DNA of 64,000 nt from Fodinibacter sp963763015 (GTDB lineage: Bacteria; Actinomycetota; Actinomycetes; Actinomycetales; Dermatophilaceae). Positions 44,325-53,794 of this stretch are shown here, piece by piece (positions within the stretch are counted from its first letter, which is position 1; each line of letters starts with the position of its first letter). Under the pieces are notes generated by a model. That model was not told the origin of the DNA, did not search any database, and saw only the letters and a program-made list of their open reading frames with translations. A program made the translations under genes and the position numbers. The stretch spans positions 62,001-126,000 of the forward strand of contig CAVXML010000010.1 of assembly GCA_963763015.1 (NCBI GenBank), written 5' to 3'.

Positions 44325-46151
44325 GTGCTCCGCACCCACGAGGCCGGCACGCTGCGTGCCGCCCAGACCGGCCAGACCGTCACCCTCTCCGGGTGGGTGG
44401 CGAAGCGGCGGGACCACGGTGGGGTGGCCTTCCTCGACGTGCGTGACGCGAGTGGTGTGGTGCAGGTCGTGGCTCGCGACGAGGTGCTCACCGGGGCGGC
44501 GCACGAGCTGCGCAACGAGTACGTCGTCACGGTCGTGGGCCAGGTGGCCGCCCGCGAGGAGCGCAACGTCAACCCGGACCTGCCCACCGGTGAGGTCGAG
44601 GTGGTCGCCACGTTCATCGAGGTGCTCAACCCCTCGGCGCCGCTGCCGTTCCAGGTCGACGAGCGGGTCACCGTCGGCGAGGAGGCCCGCCTCAAGCACC
44701 GGTACCTCGACCTGCGCCGCCCCGGCCGGCACTCGGCGGGTCAGGCCATCCGGCTGCGCTCGCAGGTCAACGCGGCCGCCCGCAGGGTCCTCGGTGCCCG
44801 CGACTTCGTCGAGATCGAGACCCCGACGCTCACGCGCTCGACACCGGAGGGCGCGCGCGACTTCCTCGTGCCCGCCCGCCTGGCGCCCGGCAGCTGGTAC
44901 GCACTGCCCCAGAGCCCGCAGCTCTTCAAGCAGCTGCTCATGGTGGCCGGGATGGAGCGCTACTACCAGATCGCCCGGTGCTACCGCGACGAGGACTTCC
45001 GTGCCGACCGGCAACCCGAGTTCACCCAGCTGGACATCGAGATGAGCTTCGTCGAGCAGGCCGACGTCCTCGAGCTCGGCGAGGCCGTGGTCCGTGAGAT
45101 CTGGGCGCTCATCGGCGTCGAGCTCCAGACGCCCTTCCGGCAGATGACCTACACGGAGGCGATGCGCCGCTACGGCACCGACAAGCCCGACCTTCGCTTC
45201 GGCGTCGAGCTCGTCGAGTGCACGGACTACTTCGCCGCCACCCCGTTCCGGGTGTTCCAGAGCGAGTACGTCGGAGCGGTGGTCATGCCCGGCGGCGCGA
45301 GCCAGCCGCGCAAGCAGCTCGACGCCTGGCAGGACTGGGCGAAGCAGCGCGGCGCGCGCGGGCTCGCGTACGTGCTCGTGAACGACGACGGCACCCTGGG
45401 TGGGCCGGTGGCCAAGAACCTCTCCGAGACCGAGCTCGCCGGACTCGCAGCGCACGTGGGTGCCCAGCCGGGTGACTGCGTCTTCTTCGCCGCCGGTGCC
45501 ACGAAGGCCTCCCGTGCCCTGCTCGGCGCCGCTCGCCTGGAGATCGGGCGCCGGTGCGGCCTGGTGGACGAGTCGGCCTGGAGCTTCCTCTGGGTCGTCG
45601 ACGCGCCGCTGTTCGAGCCGGCCGCGGATGCCGTCGCCGCGGGTGACATCGCCGTGGGAGCCGGCGCCTGGACCGCCGTGCACCACGCGTTCACCTCGCC
45701 CAAGGCGGAGTTCCTCGACACCTTCGACACGGACCCTGGTCCCGCGCTGGCCCATGCCTACGACATGGTGTGCAACGGCCACGAGATCGGCGGCGGGTCG
45801 ATCCGTATCCACCGGCGTGACGTGCAGGAGCGGGTCTTCTCCGTCATGGGTCTGTCGCCGCAGGAGGCCCAGGAGAAGTTCGGCTTCCTCCTGGAGGCCT
45901 TCCAGTTCGGCGCGCCGCCGCACGGCGGCATCGCGTTCGGCTGGGACCGGATCGTCATGCTGCTCGGGGGCTTCGACTCGATCCGCGACGTCATCGCGTT
46001 CCCCAAGTCCGGGGGCGGCTACGACCCTCTCACCGACGCTCCGGCCCCGATCACGCCGGAGCAGCGGAAGGAGGCCGGTATCGACGCCGTGCCCCCGGCA
46101 TCCGCGCCCGCACCTCAGGGCGCTCCGGAGATCAGCCCCAACCAGGGGTGA
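44325..46151 (+). CDS. aspS: Aspartate--tRNA ligase
   Basis: Class IIb synthetase, 608 residues, bacterial type with a GAD insertion. The N-terminal OB fold (LSGWVAKRRDHGGVAFLDVR), motif 2 (RCYRDEDFRADRQPEFTQLD) and motif 3 (GIAFGWDRIVMLLGG) are intact. In many actinobacteria AspRS also charges tRNA-Asn; which form this is cannot be told. GTG 44325 follows GAAGGAC. The C-terminus extends about 40 Ala/Pro-rich residues past motif 3. Confidence 0.96.
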   Translation: MLRTHEAGTLRAAQTGQTVTLSGWVAKRRDHGGVAFLDVRDASGVVQVVARDEVLTGAAHELRNEYVVTVVGQVAAREERNVNPDLPTGEVEVVATFIEVLNPSAPLPFQVDERVTVGEEARLKHRYLDLRRPGRHSAGQAIRLRSQVNAAARRVLGARDFVEIETPTLTRSTPEGARDFLVPARLAPGSWYALPQSPQLFKQLLMVAGMERYYQIARCYRDEDFRADRQPEFTQLDIEMSFVEQADVLELGEAVVREIWALIGVELQTPFRQMTYTEAMRRYGTDKPDLRFGVELVECTDYFAATPFRVFQSEYVGAVVMPGGASQPRKQLDAWQDWAKQRGARGLAYVLVNDDGTLGGPVAKNLSETELAGLAAHVGAQPGDCVFFAAGATKASRALLGAARLEIGRRCGLVDESAWSFLWVVDAPLFEPAADAVAAGDIAVGAGAWTAVHHAFTSPKAEFLDTFDTDPGPALAHAYDMVCNGHEIGGGSIRIHRRDVQERVFSVMGLSPQEAQEKFGFLLEAFQFGAPPHGGIAFGWDRIVMLLGGFDSIRDVIAFPKSGGGYDPLTDAPAPITPEQRKEAGIDAVPPASAPAPQGAPEISPNQG

Positions 46152-46155
46152 CGCC

Positions 46156-46641
46156 GTGGGCGCGTCACGAGAGCCTCGTGCGCCGGGTGACGTCCTCGTG
46201 CACCTGCGCCGGGCCCGCGACCACGCCGACCGGCACTACGCCGAGCCGGTCGACCTCGACACGATGGCCTCCGTCGCCGGACTGAGCCGCTATCACTTCC
46301 TGAGGCTCTTCCGTGTCACGTACGGCGTCACACCGGCGGCGTACGTGTCGCAGCGCAGGATCGAGCGCGCCCAGGACCTGCTGCGGGCCACCAACCTCAC
46401 CGTGACCGAGGTGTGCCACGCCGTCGGGTTCACGAGCCTCGGGTCGTTCAGCGCCCGCTTCCGGGAGGTCGTGGGGGAGACGCCCACGGAGTTCCAGCGC
46501 CGCTACGCGGCGGGCGCCCCCCACATCCCCGGGTGCTACGTCTTCATGTGGGGCCTGGCGGAGCGGCGCCCGGAGTCGTCGGAGCCTCCGCAATCACGGA
46601 GAAGCGCCGGCGACGCGAGCACTCCTACGCTCGAGCCATGA
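46156..46641 (+). CDS. AraC-family transcriptional regulator
   Basis: A 161-residue protein consisting mainly of the two-helix-turn-helix AraC DNA-binding domain (about residues 15-115; LDTMASVAGLSRYHFLRLF and VTEVCHAVGFTSLGSFSARF). It lacks an obvious ligand domain, but the C-terminal tail of 45 residues is unassigned. GTG 46156 begins 4 nt after aspS. It overlaps the next VOC gene (ATGA); the pair AraC regulator plus small glyoxalase-fold protein is common, so it may regulate that gene. Confidence 0.88.
   Translation: MGASREPRAPGDVLVHLRRARDHADRHYAEPVDLDTMASVAGLSRYHFLRLFRVTYGVTPAAYVSQRRIERAQDLLRATNLTVTEVCHAVGFTSLGSFSARFREVVGETPTEFQRRYAAGAPHIPGCYVFMWGLAERRPESSEPPQSRRSAGDASTPTLEP
46626..46631 (+). 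promoter_or_regulatory. Putative -10 (TACGCT) for the VOC gene
   Basis: TACGCT ends 7 nt before ATG 46638, inside the end of the AraC gene. It suggests the VOC gene has its own leaderless promoter in addition to read-through. Confidence 0.4.
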
Positions 46642-47069
46642 TCACGAACATCAGCATCGTCAGCGTCTTCGTCAAGGACCAGGACGAGTCGAAGAAGTTC
46701 TACACCGAGGTGCTCGGCTTCGAGGAGAAGGACGACATCACCCTGGGCGACGGGTACCGCTGGTGCACCGTCGTCCACCCGGCCCAGCCCGAGCTCCAGG
46801 TCAACCTCGCCGTCCCGGGTCCCCCGCTGGCCGCGGGGATGGTGGAGGCGATCCGGCGCTCCCAGGACGAAGGCGGGATGCCGGGCATCGGGCTCACCGT
46901 CGACGACTGCCGGAAGACCTTCGAGGAGCTGTCGGCCAAGGGCGTCGAGTTCCTCCAGCCGCCCTCGGAGCGGCCGTACGGCACCGAGGCCCTCTGCCGT
47001 GACAACTCGGGTAACTGGCTCGTCCTCGTCCAGCCCAGCGAGGGCTACACCGCCGAGGACTTCGGCTGA
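46638..47069 (+). CDS. Single-domain VOC protein
   Basis: A 143-residue glyoxalase/bleomycin-resistance fold protein (NISIVSVFVKDQDESKKFYT, FEEKDDITLGDGYRW, LCRDNSGNWLVLVQP). Such proteins work as dimers and may bind a metal; the substrate is unknown. Downstream partner of the AraC regulator. Its end faces the minus-strand hydrolase gene with only 9 nt between stops. Confidence 0.85.
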   Translation: MITNISIVSVFVKDQDESKKFYTEVLGFEEKDDITLGDGYRWCTVVHPAQPELQVNLAVPGPPLAAGMVEAIRRSQDEGGMPGIGLTVDDCRKTFEELSAKGVEFLQPPSERPYGTEALCRDNSGNWLVLVQPSEGYTAEDFG

Positions 47070-47078
47070 CCGGGACCG

Positions 47079-47903
47079 CTACCGCCGGAGGAAGGCGAGC
47101 AGCACCCGGTTGAACTCCTCGGCGTGCGAGACGTTGATGCCGTGCGGCCCCCCGGCGATGACGTGCAGCTCGCTGCCGGCCACCTGCTCGTGGGTGCGCT
47201 GGCCCGACTTCTCCAGCGGGACGATGGCGTCGGCGTCGCCGTGGATGACGAGCGTCGGCACGGTGATCCTGGCGAGGTCCTGGGTGAAGTCCTCGACCCA
47301 GGAGGCGATGCACTCGCGGGCCCCGTGGACGTCCGCCGAGACGGCGATCGCCAGGGCCCCCTGACGCTGCTCCTCGGTGACCTTCAGCTCCCCGTCGGCA
47401 CTGAAGAAGTTCCGTGTGAACGTGTCGAGGAACCCGGGCGGGTCGGCGTCCAGGCCCGCCTGCATCCCGCGCACCGTCTCGTCGTCGACCGCGCCGTCGG
47501 GGTGCGCGTCGTCCTTCTTCAGGCACGGCGGGATCGCGGCGGCGAACACGGCGCTGTGGACGCGGTCCTCGCCCTGCCGACCGAGGTACCGGGCCACCTC
47601 ACCGCCCCCCATGGAGAATCCGACCAGGGTGACGTCGCGCAGGTCGAGGTCGTCGAGCACGGCATCGAGGTCACCGGTCAGGGTGTCGTAGTCGTAGGAG
47701 CAGGTGTCGCCGGGCTTCTCGGAGCGCCCGAAACCACGCCGGTCGTAGGTGACGACCCGGTAGCCCGCCTCGGTGAGCGCCGGGACCTGGTGCGACCACG
47801 ACGCTCCGCTGAGCGGCCAGCCGTGGATGAGGACGACGGGCCGGCCGCCGCCTCCGGAGTCGTCGACGTGGATGGAGTGGGAACCGTTGCTGATCGTGGG
47901 CAT
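47079..47903 (-). CDS. Alpha/beta hydrolase, non-haem chloroperoxidase/arylesterase type
   Basis: A 274-residue alpha/beta hydrolase. Oxyanion region LIHGWPLSGASW, nucleophile elbow GFSMGG (Ser97), acid in VIHGDADAIVP and His in GGPHGINVSH complete the triad. The pattern fits the cofactor-free chloroperoxidase/arylesterase group, whose halogenation activity is a side reaction of perhydrolysis; the physiological substrate is unknown. ATG start preceded by AAAGG and a TAGGCT -10 on the minus strand. Confidence 0.9.
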   Translation of the reverse strand: MPTISNGSHSIHVDDSGGGGRPVVLIHGWPLSGASWSHQVPALTEAGYRVVTYDRRGFGRSEKPGDTCSYDYDTLTGDLDAVLDDLDLRDVTLVGFSMGGGEVARYLGRQGEDRVHSAVFAAAIPPCLKKDDAHPDGAVDDETVRGMQAGLDADPPGFLDTFTRNFFSADGELKVTEEQRQGALAIAVSADVHGARECIASWVEDFTQDLARITVPTLVIHGDADAIVPLEKSGQRTHEQVAGSELHVIAGGPHGINVSHAEEFNRVLLAFLRR

Positions 47904-47932
47904 CGGGGACCTTTCGCTCGGAGGACGACACC

Positions 47933-47938
47933 AGCCTA
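47933..47938 (-). promoter_or_regulatory. Putative -10 (TAGGCT, minus strand) for the hydrolase
   Basis: Read on the minus strand, TAGGCT lies about 30 nt upstream of the hydrolase ATG in the 42-nt gap behind the acetyltransferase gene. Confidence 0.4.
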
Positions 47939-47945
47939 GGTCGGC

Positions 47946-48731
47946 TCAGGTGCTGAACCAGCGGCTCGTCCACTCCATCCCGGTGACGAACCCCAGCCGC
48001 AGGTACACCCGCCGGGCGACGTCGTTGTCGGCGAACATCCCCAGTGCGCAGGCGCCCCACCCCCGCACCGCGCGGCGGGTGAGGTGAGCGGACACGGCGG
48101 CGCCCCAGCCCTCGCCCCGTCGGTGGCCCGCCACGGCGATCCCCGCGAGCGTCGGCGTGCCGCCCTGTGACGGCTCGCTGCCGCCGACCGCGACGAGCGA
48201 GCCGTCCGCGGGGTCCCGGACGCCGACCCAGTGCTGGCCCGGCCGGGCGAAGGGCTGACCGTGAGTTCGGGGGCTGTGCTCGACGAGGAAGCGCTCCATC
48301 TCGGTGCGCACCTCGAGGCCGAGGTCGTGGACCGCCTCCTCGCCGGGGACCGCCGGTGGTTCGTGTCGCGTCCACATCCAGTCCCACTCACCGCCACGGG
48401 TGCCCAGGTCCAACCGGTCGCTCACCACCCGCACGGTGCCCCTGGGAACGCTGAGGTGGCGGTTGCCGCCTCCGGTCACCCACTCCCGGACCTCCGGGTC
48501 GTCGAGCAGCACCGCCAGACCGGATGCCGTCCCCAGGACGGCCGAGCCCGGCACCCCGTGGTCGGAGTGGCGGTGGAAGGCCACGGCGAGCGGCGCCCCG
48601 CCCGGGGTGGTCGGGCCGGCGGCGTACGCCGGTGGGCGGAAGCCGGCCCCGACGTCCAGGGCGACGACGGGGTGGTTCGCCGTCGCCGACGCGAGGTCGG
48701 CCAGGGTCGCCAGCCGTCGGACCGGGCTCAC
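47946..48731 (-). CDS. GNAT-family N-acetyltransferase
   Basis: A 261-residue protein. The C-terminal 110 residues form a GNAT domain with GIAVAGHRRGEGWGAAVSAH (acetyl-CoA loop, R/Q-x-x-G-x-G/A) and NDVARRVYLRLGF. The N-terminal 140 residues are unassigned but recur with this type of acetyltransferase. Acceptor unknown. GTG 48731 overlaps the MMPL stop, so the two are translationally coupled. Confidence 0.82.
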   Translation of the reverse strand: MSPVRRLATLADLASATANHPVVALDVGAGFRPPAYAAGPTTPGGAPLAVAFHRHSDHGVPGSAVLGTASGLAVLLDDPEVREWVTGGGNRHLSVPRGTVRVVSDRLDLGTRGGEWDWMWTRHEPPAVPGEEAVHDLGLEVRTEMERFLVEHSPRTHGQPFARPGQHWVGVRDPADGSLVAVGGSEPSQGGTPTLAGIAVAGHRRGEGWGAAVSAHLTRRAVRGWGACALGMFADNDVARRVYLRLGFVTGMEWTSRWFST

Positions 48732-50932
48732 TCCGTGATGCCCCACCGCTCGTGGAAGCGGCGCAACGGGGCGGGGGCCCACCAGTTGACCGACCCCAGC
48801 ACCGCCATCGTCGCCGGCACGAGCAGCATCCGGACGAGTGTCGCGTCGATCAGGATGGCGAGAACCAGGGCGACCCCCATCTGCTTGATGACGAGGAGGT
48901 CACCCGCGGCGAAGCCGGCGAACACGATCGCGATGAGCAGAGCGGCCGACGTGATGATCCGGCCCGAGCGCTGCAGCCCCAGGATCACCGCGGTTCGGGT
49001 GTCGTACCCCTGCTCGTGCAGCTCGACGATGCGGGAGAGCAGGAAGACCTCGTAGTCCATCGACAGACCGAACCCGAAGGCGAGCACGAGCAGCGGGATG
49101 GTGTTCTCGATGGCCCCGGTCGACGTGAAGCCCAGCAGGTCCTCGAGGTGGCCGTCCTCGAAGATCCACACCGTGACGCCCAGCGCGGCCCCGAGCGACA
49201 GCACGTTCATGACCAGGGCCTTGACCGGGATGACCACCGAGCCCGTCATGAGGAACAGCAGCACGAAGGTGGCCAGGATGACCAGCCCCACCGCCCACAG
49301 GGCTCGCTCGGCGACCGTCGCGCGGAAGTCGAGGATGCCGGACGCCTGCCCGACGACGGAGGCCTCGAACGGTGGGCGGTCGGATCGCAGGGAGTCGACG
49401 AGCGCTCGTGAGGCGGGGCCGGTGCCGGAGTCGCCGGTCTGGAAGCCGACCGTCGCGACGCCCTCCTCGAGCTGGCGGACGGGGTCCACCGACTCGACCC
49501 CGGGGCGCTCACCGGCGGTGGAGGCCCACGCCTCCACCGCCGCGACCGGCGCCCGGGTGACGACGAGCACCTCGGCACCGGCGACGAGGGGGTAGCCGTC
49601 GCGGAAGTCCTCGTAGAACACCCGCTCCGGCGTGCCCACCGGAAGCAGCTCCGGCCCCGAGGAGGTGAGGTCCAGCCGCAGCGCGGGCAGCGCGAGCACG
49701 ACGAGGAGCCCGGAGACGAGGGTGATCACGACCCACGGCACCCGGTGCACGACCTCCGCGAGGCGCGAGAAGACCCCGACGTCACCCGAGGTCTCGGCGC
49801 GGCCCTTGAGCAGCCGCCGCGCGCCGAGGGCGCACAGGGCCGGGATGAGGGAGAGGGCAACCGCGAGCGCGACGAGCACGACCGACACCCCTGCGGCGCT
49901 GACGGCACGGATGAACTGGATGTCGAGGACCATCAGCCCACCGAGGGAGATGGCGACCGTGAGGGCCGAGAAGATGATGGTGCGCCCGGCCCGGTCCATC
50001 GTCGTCCCCGTGGCCGCCCTGACCTCCTCGCGGGTCGCCCCGGCCCCGGGCCGGCCGTCGAGCAGGACGCGCATCTCCTCCCGGAACCGGCTGACGACGA
50101 GCAGCCCGTAGTCGATGCACAGTCCGAGCCCGAGCACGGTGACGACGTTCACCACCGAGGCGTCGAGGTCGAGGAGGTAGGAGAAGCCCAGGAGCGACAC
50201 GAGCGCTCCGGCGATCGAGGCCACGGCGCCCGCCACCGGGAAACCGGCGGCGAGGAGGCCACCGAAGACCACGACCATCACGACGAAGCTGACCGGCAGG
50301 GCGATGCCCTCACCACGCTGACCGTCGGTGCGGACCTGGGCGATGATCTTGTCGACGAGGGCCTTCAGGCCGCCGCGCGCGGACGCCGTGGCGCCGCTCT
50401 CCTCGACGAGCCGGTCGAAGATCGGGTCCACGTCCTCCGTGGCCGCCGCCTCCTGCTCGTCCGTGATGCCCTCGTCGAACGTGACCACCGTCGCGAACCC
50501 GGCGGACGCCGGGTCCCCGTCGAGGGTGAACCGGAGCGCCTGCGGGCTCGTGGGGCCCTCGGGCACGACGAAGGGGTTGACCGCCGACTCGACGTGCTCG
50601 ACCGCGGTGAGGTCGCGCACTGCCGCCGCTGCCGCCCCCGCGACCTCGGGGTCCTGCAGGTCAGCGCCCCTGACGAGCAGCGTGTACGTCCTGAACCCGG
50701 TGCCGCCGCCCTCGGCGAGGAGGTCGCGGCCCCGCTGGTTCTCACCGTCCACGACGATCTCGCCACTCTGCAGCCGGTCGAAGACGCTGGGGGTGCCGAG
50801 CAGCCCCAGGGCGAGGGCGAATCCGCCCAGGACGAACACGACCCAGAAGACGACGACCGACCTGGCCCGCCGTGCAACGACGGTGCCCCACCGCCGGAGG
50901 AGGGCACCGTGGCGGGGGTCGTGCGTGAGCAT
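48728..50932 (-). CDS. MMPL-family RND transporter
   Basis: A 734-residue membrane protein with two repeats, each of one helix, an extracytoplasmic loop domain and five helices. Typical stretches: ARRARSVVVFWVVFVLGGFA at the N-terminus, LGLCIDYGLLVVSRFREEM in helix 4 and FGLSMDYEVFLLSRIVE in the second half (the proton-relay Asp-Tyr pairs). MmpL proteins export lipids or drugs by proton antiport. The substrate is unknown. Divergent from rarA, with 151 nt between them. Confidence 0.9.
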   Translation of the reverse strand: MLTHDPRHGALLRRWGTVVARRARSVVVFWVVFVLGGFALALGLLGTPSVFDRLQSGEIVVDGENQRGRDLLAEGGGTGFRTYTLLVRGADLQDPEVAGAAAAAVRDLTAVEHVESAVNPFVVPEGPTSPQALRFTLDGDPASAGFATVVTFDEGITDEQEAAATEDVDPIFDRLVEESGATASARGGLKALVDKIIAQVRTDGQRGEGIALPVSFVVMVVVFGGLLAAGFPVAGAVASIAGALVSLLGFSYLLDLDASVVNVVTVLGLGLCIDYGLLVVSRFREEMRVLLDGRPGAGATREEVRAATGTTMDRAGRTIIFSALTVAISLGGLMVLDIQFIRAVSAAGVSVVLVALAVALSLIPALCALGARRLLKGRAETSGDVGVFSRLAEVVHRVPWVVITLVSGLLVVLALPALRLDLTSSGPELLPVGTPERVFYEDFRDGYPLVAGAEVLVVTRAPVAAVEAWASTAGERPGVESVDPVRQLEEGVATVGFQTGDSGTGPASRALVDSLRSDRPPFEASVVGQASGILDFRATVAERALWAVGLVILATFVLLFLMTGSVVIPVKALVMNVLSLGAALGVTVWIFEDGHLEDLLGFTSTGAIENTIPLLVLAFGFGLSMDYEVFLLSRIVELHEQGYDTRTAVILGLQRSGRIITSAALLIAIVFAGFAAGDLLVIKQMGVALVLAILIDATLVRMLLVPATMAVLGSVNWWAPAPLRRFHERWGITE

Positions 50933-51070
50933 GCGGACAGCGTCCCACGCAGCCGAGGCGACACTTCGAAGGGGTCGGACGCCGCCCAGGGCCGAGGCCC
51001 GCCGGCGACGCTGCTCGTTGGCTGCTGCGCGGCACGGGTGTCACGCGCCCCCGGTCGTGGGGTCACGGGA

Positions 51071-51076
51071 TAGCCT
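51071..51076 (+). promoter_or_regulatory. Putative -10 (TAGCCT) for rarA
   Basis: TAGCCT ends 8 nt before GTG 51084, predicting a leaderless mRNA and fixing the start. Confidence 0.45.
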
Positions 51077-51083
51077 CGCGGGC

Positions 51084-52469
51084 GTGGCGCCCGACGACCC
51101 CGACCTGTTCCGCGCGGCGGCCGTCGCCGGTGGTGCGGGAGACCGCGCGTCGATGCCGCCGCTGGCGGTGAGGATGCGGCCCCGCTCGCTCGAGGAGGTC
51201 AGGGGCCAGGGAGACGTGCTGCGGCCGGGGAGCCCGCTGCGCCGGCTCATCGAGGGGAGCGGGGGAGCGGCCGGACCGATCTCGGCGATCCTCTGGGGCC
51301 CCCCGGGCACCGGGAAGACGACGCTGGCCCACCTCGTCGCGACGGCCGCCGACCGCGAGTTCGTCGAGCTGTCGGCCGTGACGGCGGGTGTCAAGGACGT
51401 GCGGACCGTGATGGAGCAGGCCGCTCGGGCCCGCGACATGTACGGGCGCCAGACCGTGCTGTTCCTCGACGAGATCCACCGGTTCACCAAGGCCCAGCAG
51501 GACGCGCTGCTGCCAGGCGTCGAGAACCGCCAGGTCGTGCTCGTGGCGGCGACGACGGAGAACCCCTCCTTCTCGGTCATCGCCCCGCTGCTCTCCCGCT
51601 CGATGCTTGTCGCCCTCCTGCCGCTGAGCGACGAGGACGTCACCGACGTCCTCCGCGCGGCGGTGTCGGACGAGCGAGGCCTCGCAGGGGCTTACCGGCT
51701 CGAGGACGAGGCCCGTGACCACCTCGTGCGGCTCGCGGGCGGTGACGCCCGACGGGCGCTCACCTTCCTCGAGGCGGCGGCCGGTGTGGCCGAGGACGCG
51801 GTGCCGCCGGGGGCGGAACGGCCGCAGGTGCTCACCATCACGCTCGCGCAGGGTGAGCAGGCCGTGGCCGCGGCGGCGGTGCGCTACGACCGCACCGGCG
51901 ACCAGCACTACGACGTCGCGTCCGCCCTGATCAAGTCGATGCGCGGCTCCGACGTCGATGCGGCGCTGCACTACCTCGCGCGGATGCTCGAGGCGGGGGA
52001 GGACCCCCGGTTCATCGCCCGGCGGATCGTCATCGCCGCGTCGGAGGACGTCGGGCTGGCCGACCCGTCCGCCCTCCAGACCGCCGTCGCGGCCCTCCAC
52101 GCCGTCGCCCAGATCGGGATGCCGGAGGCGCGGATCATCCTCGCCCAGGCCGTCGTGCACAACGCGCTGGCGCCCAAGTCCAACGCGGCGTACACCGGAA
52201 TCAACGAGGCGATCGCCGACGTCCGGGCGGGGAAGGGCGGACCGGTGCCTGCCCACCTCCGAGGCAGCGGGTATGCCGGGGCCTCCCGGCTCGGGCACGG
52301 CAAGGGCTACGTCTACGCGCACGAGGAACCGGACGCGGTGGCCGCGCAGCAGTACCTTCCCGACGACCTCCTCGGGGAGACCGACTACTACCGGCCGACG
52401 GACCGGGGGTTCGAGGCGCGGCTCCAGGAGCGGTGGACGTGGCTCAAGGGGCGGCTCGGGCGGCACTGA
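51084..52469 (+). CDS. rarA: Replication-associated recombination protein A (AAA+ ATPase)
   Basis: RarA/MgsA works at stalled replication forks and resembles clamp-loader subunits. The 461 residues contain Walker A GPPGTGKTTLAH, Walker B VLFLDEIHRF, sensor 1 ATTENPSF and the C-terminal tetramerisation domain (KSMRGSDVDAALHYLARMLE). It precedes alaS with three small genes between, an order often seen in actinobacteria. Confidence 0.95.
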   Translation: MAPDDPDLFRAAAVAGGAGDRASMPPLAVRMRPRSLEEVRGQGDVLRPGSPLRRLIEGSGGAAGPISAILWGPPGTGKTTLAHLVATAADREFVELSAVTAGVKDVRTVMEQAARARDMYGRQTVLFLDEIHRFTKAQQDALLPGVENRQVVLVAATTENPSFSVIAPLLSRSMLVALLPLSDEDVTDVLRAAVSDERGLAGAYRLEDEARDHLVRLAGGDARRALTFLEAAAGVAEDAVPPGAERPQVLTITLAQGEQAVAAAAVRYDRTGDQHYDVASALIKSMRGSDVDAALHYLARMLEAGEDPRFIARRIVIAASEDVGLADPSALQTAVAALHAVAQIGMPEARIILAQAVVHNALAPKSNAAYTGINEAIADVRAGKGGPVPAHLRGSGYAGASRLGHGKGYVYAHEEPDAVAAQQYLPDDLLGETDYYRPTDRGFEARLQERWTWLKGRLGRH

Positions 52470-52587
52470 GGCGACCTGCGGCCGTGGGCCGTGAGGTCCC
52501 GCACAGCGACGCGCCGGCCCGGTGCCCGCGGTGGACGATGGTCCGGGGCGGCCGACTGGGTCCGGTCCCTCGGAGGAGGTCCGCACG

Positions 52588-52932
52588 ATGGCGCACCACA
52601 GCACACGCCACCCGGCGACGACGACGCGAGCTGGCAGGGGGGCGGCGCGAGCCCTGGGCGGGGTGGCAGCGCTCACCGTGCTGCTCCTGTCCGCCTGCGC
52701 GGCCGGCCCCAACCCCGTCCTGGACACCGGGCCGGACCCTGCGGGCTTCTGGTTGGGCCTCTGGCACGGTTTCATCCTCCCGGTGACGTTCGTCATCTCC
52801 CTGTTCACCGACGACGTGAGCATCTACGAGGTGGTGAACTCGGGGAACTGGTACGACTTCGGCTACGTCATCGGTGTGAGCGCGGTGCTGGGTGGTGGCG
52901 GAGGGGGAGGCGCCCGCGCGGCACGCCGATAG
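52588..52932 (+). CDS. Small membrane lipoprotein, function unknown
   Basis: A 114-residue protein with an Arg-rich N-terminus, hydrophobic stretch and lipobox LLSAC, so it is probably lipid-anchored. The mature part has a second hydrophobic region (WLGLWHGFILPVTFVISLF) and ends in a Gly-rich run. ATG preceded by GGAGGAGG. I recall similar small proteins (GFWLGLWHG..) in varied bacteria, but know no function. Confidence 0.7.
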   Translation: MAHHSTRHPATTTRAGRGAARALGGVAALTVLLLSACAAGPNPVLDTGPDPAGFWLGLWHGFILPVTFVISLFTDDVSIYEVVNSGNWYDFGYVIGVSAVLGGGGGGGARAARR

Positions 52933-52960
52933 CCGCGGGCGCCGGGTGACGGCCCGCGGG

Positions 52961-52966
52961 TAGGCT
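52961..52966 (+). promoter_or_regulatory. Putative -10 (TAGGCT) for the DUF948 gene
   Basis: TAGGCT ends 8 nt before ATG 52974, predicting a leaderless mRNA. Confidence 0.45.
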
Positions 52967-52973
52967 CGCCGCC

Positions 52974-53339
52974 ATGACGGTCACGCTGGGAGGCATCGCG
53001 GCACTCGTCGCCGCCCTCGCGTTCGCGTACCTCGTCGTGCGCCTGGCGAGCCTGCTCGGCAAGGCGGGGACCATCCTCGACGAGACCGCTGTGAGCCTGC
53101 GGACCACCAGCGACAACGTGCAGCCGACCCTCAAGGGCCTCACCGACACGGTGACCCTCACGAACGACCAGCTGACGAGGGTCGACGCCATCACGACCTC
53201 GGTGTCGACGATGACGACGAACGCCTCGGCGCTGACGTCGGTGGCGGCCGCGACCGTGGGGTCGCCGTTGATCAAGGTGGCGGCGTTCAGCTACGGCGTC
53301 CGAACCGCCGTCTCGGGCCTGCGGAAGGACCCGCGATGA
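52974..53339 (+). CDS. DUF948 membrane protein
   Basis: A 121-residue protein with one N-terminal membrane helix (GGIAALVAALAFAYLVVRLA) and a helical tail (LDETAVSLRTTSDNVQPTLK) characteristic of DUF948. The family resembles a coiled-coil, t-SNARE-like or methyl-accepting-like stalk. Function unknown. Overlaps the next gene by ATGA, and the pair sits between rarA and alaS. Confidence 0.8.
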   Translation: MTVTLGGIAALVAALAFAYLVVRLASLLGKAGTILDETAVSLRTTSDNVQPTLKGLTDTVTLTNDQLTRVDAITTSVSTMTTNASALTSVAAATVGSPLIKVAAFSYGVRTAVSGLRKDPR

Positions 53340-53692
53340 GGACGCGCACCATCGTCCTGACCGCGGTGGCGGTCGGCGTGGGGTATGCCGTGTGGCGGAT
53401 GCCGGTCACGCGCCGTTTCGTCGCGACCGTGCGCGAGGCCTCGGCACGGCGCGAGGCCGAGCTGCGGGAGGCGGTCGAGGTGGCCGTACGCAGTGACGCC
53501 GGGGTGCGGGCCCCCCGGCACGCCGCGGGGATCGCCACCCCCGAGGTGGAGGTGGAGGCCGGCTGGGACCGCCGTGGTCCGCACGCCCGTGCACTGGGGG
53601 CCGAGGACCCAGGGCGCTCGTTGTCACCCGAGGAGGCCAGGGCGCTCCTGCTCGACCCCACGGGCGAGCCGGGTGGCGGGCGAGCTCCGTAG
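53336..53692 (+). CDS. Small protein with N-terminal hydrophobic segment, function unknown
   Basis: 118 residues. A short hydrophobic start (TIVLTAVAVGVGYAVWRMP) followed by charged helical and disordered regions. I recall related short proteins in the rarA-DUF948-alaS region of actinobacteria, suggesting conserved co-expression. ATGA overlap with DUF948. No function assigned. Confidence 0.7.
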   Translation: MRTRTIVLTAVAVGVGYAVWRMPVTRRFVATVREASARREAELREAVEVAVRSDAGVRAPRHAAGIATPEVEVEAGWDRRGPHARALGAEDPGRSLSPEEARALLLDPTGEPGGGRAP

Positions 53693-53746
53693 GGCACCAG
53701 CCCCCACCCCGCCCCGAGCCCGCCCGACCGCCCTGGCGCTCCGGCA

Positions 53747-53752
53747 TACGAT
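53747..53752 (+). promoter_or_regulatory. Putative -10 (TACGAT) for alaS
   Basis: TACGAT lies about 43 nt before ATG 53795 in a 102-nt gap. No leader peptide or T-box was recognised. Confidence 0.4.
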
Positions 53753-53794
53753 GTCGCGTGCCCGTTCCCGGTCAACACCTAGGACTGAGACCAC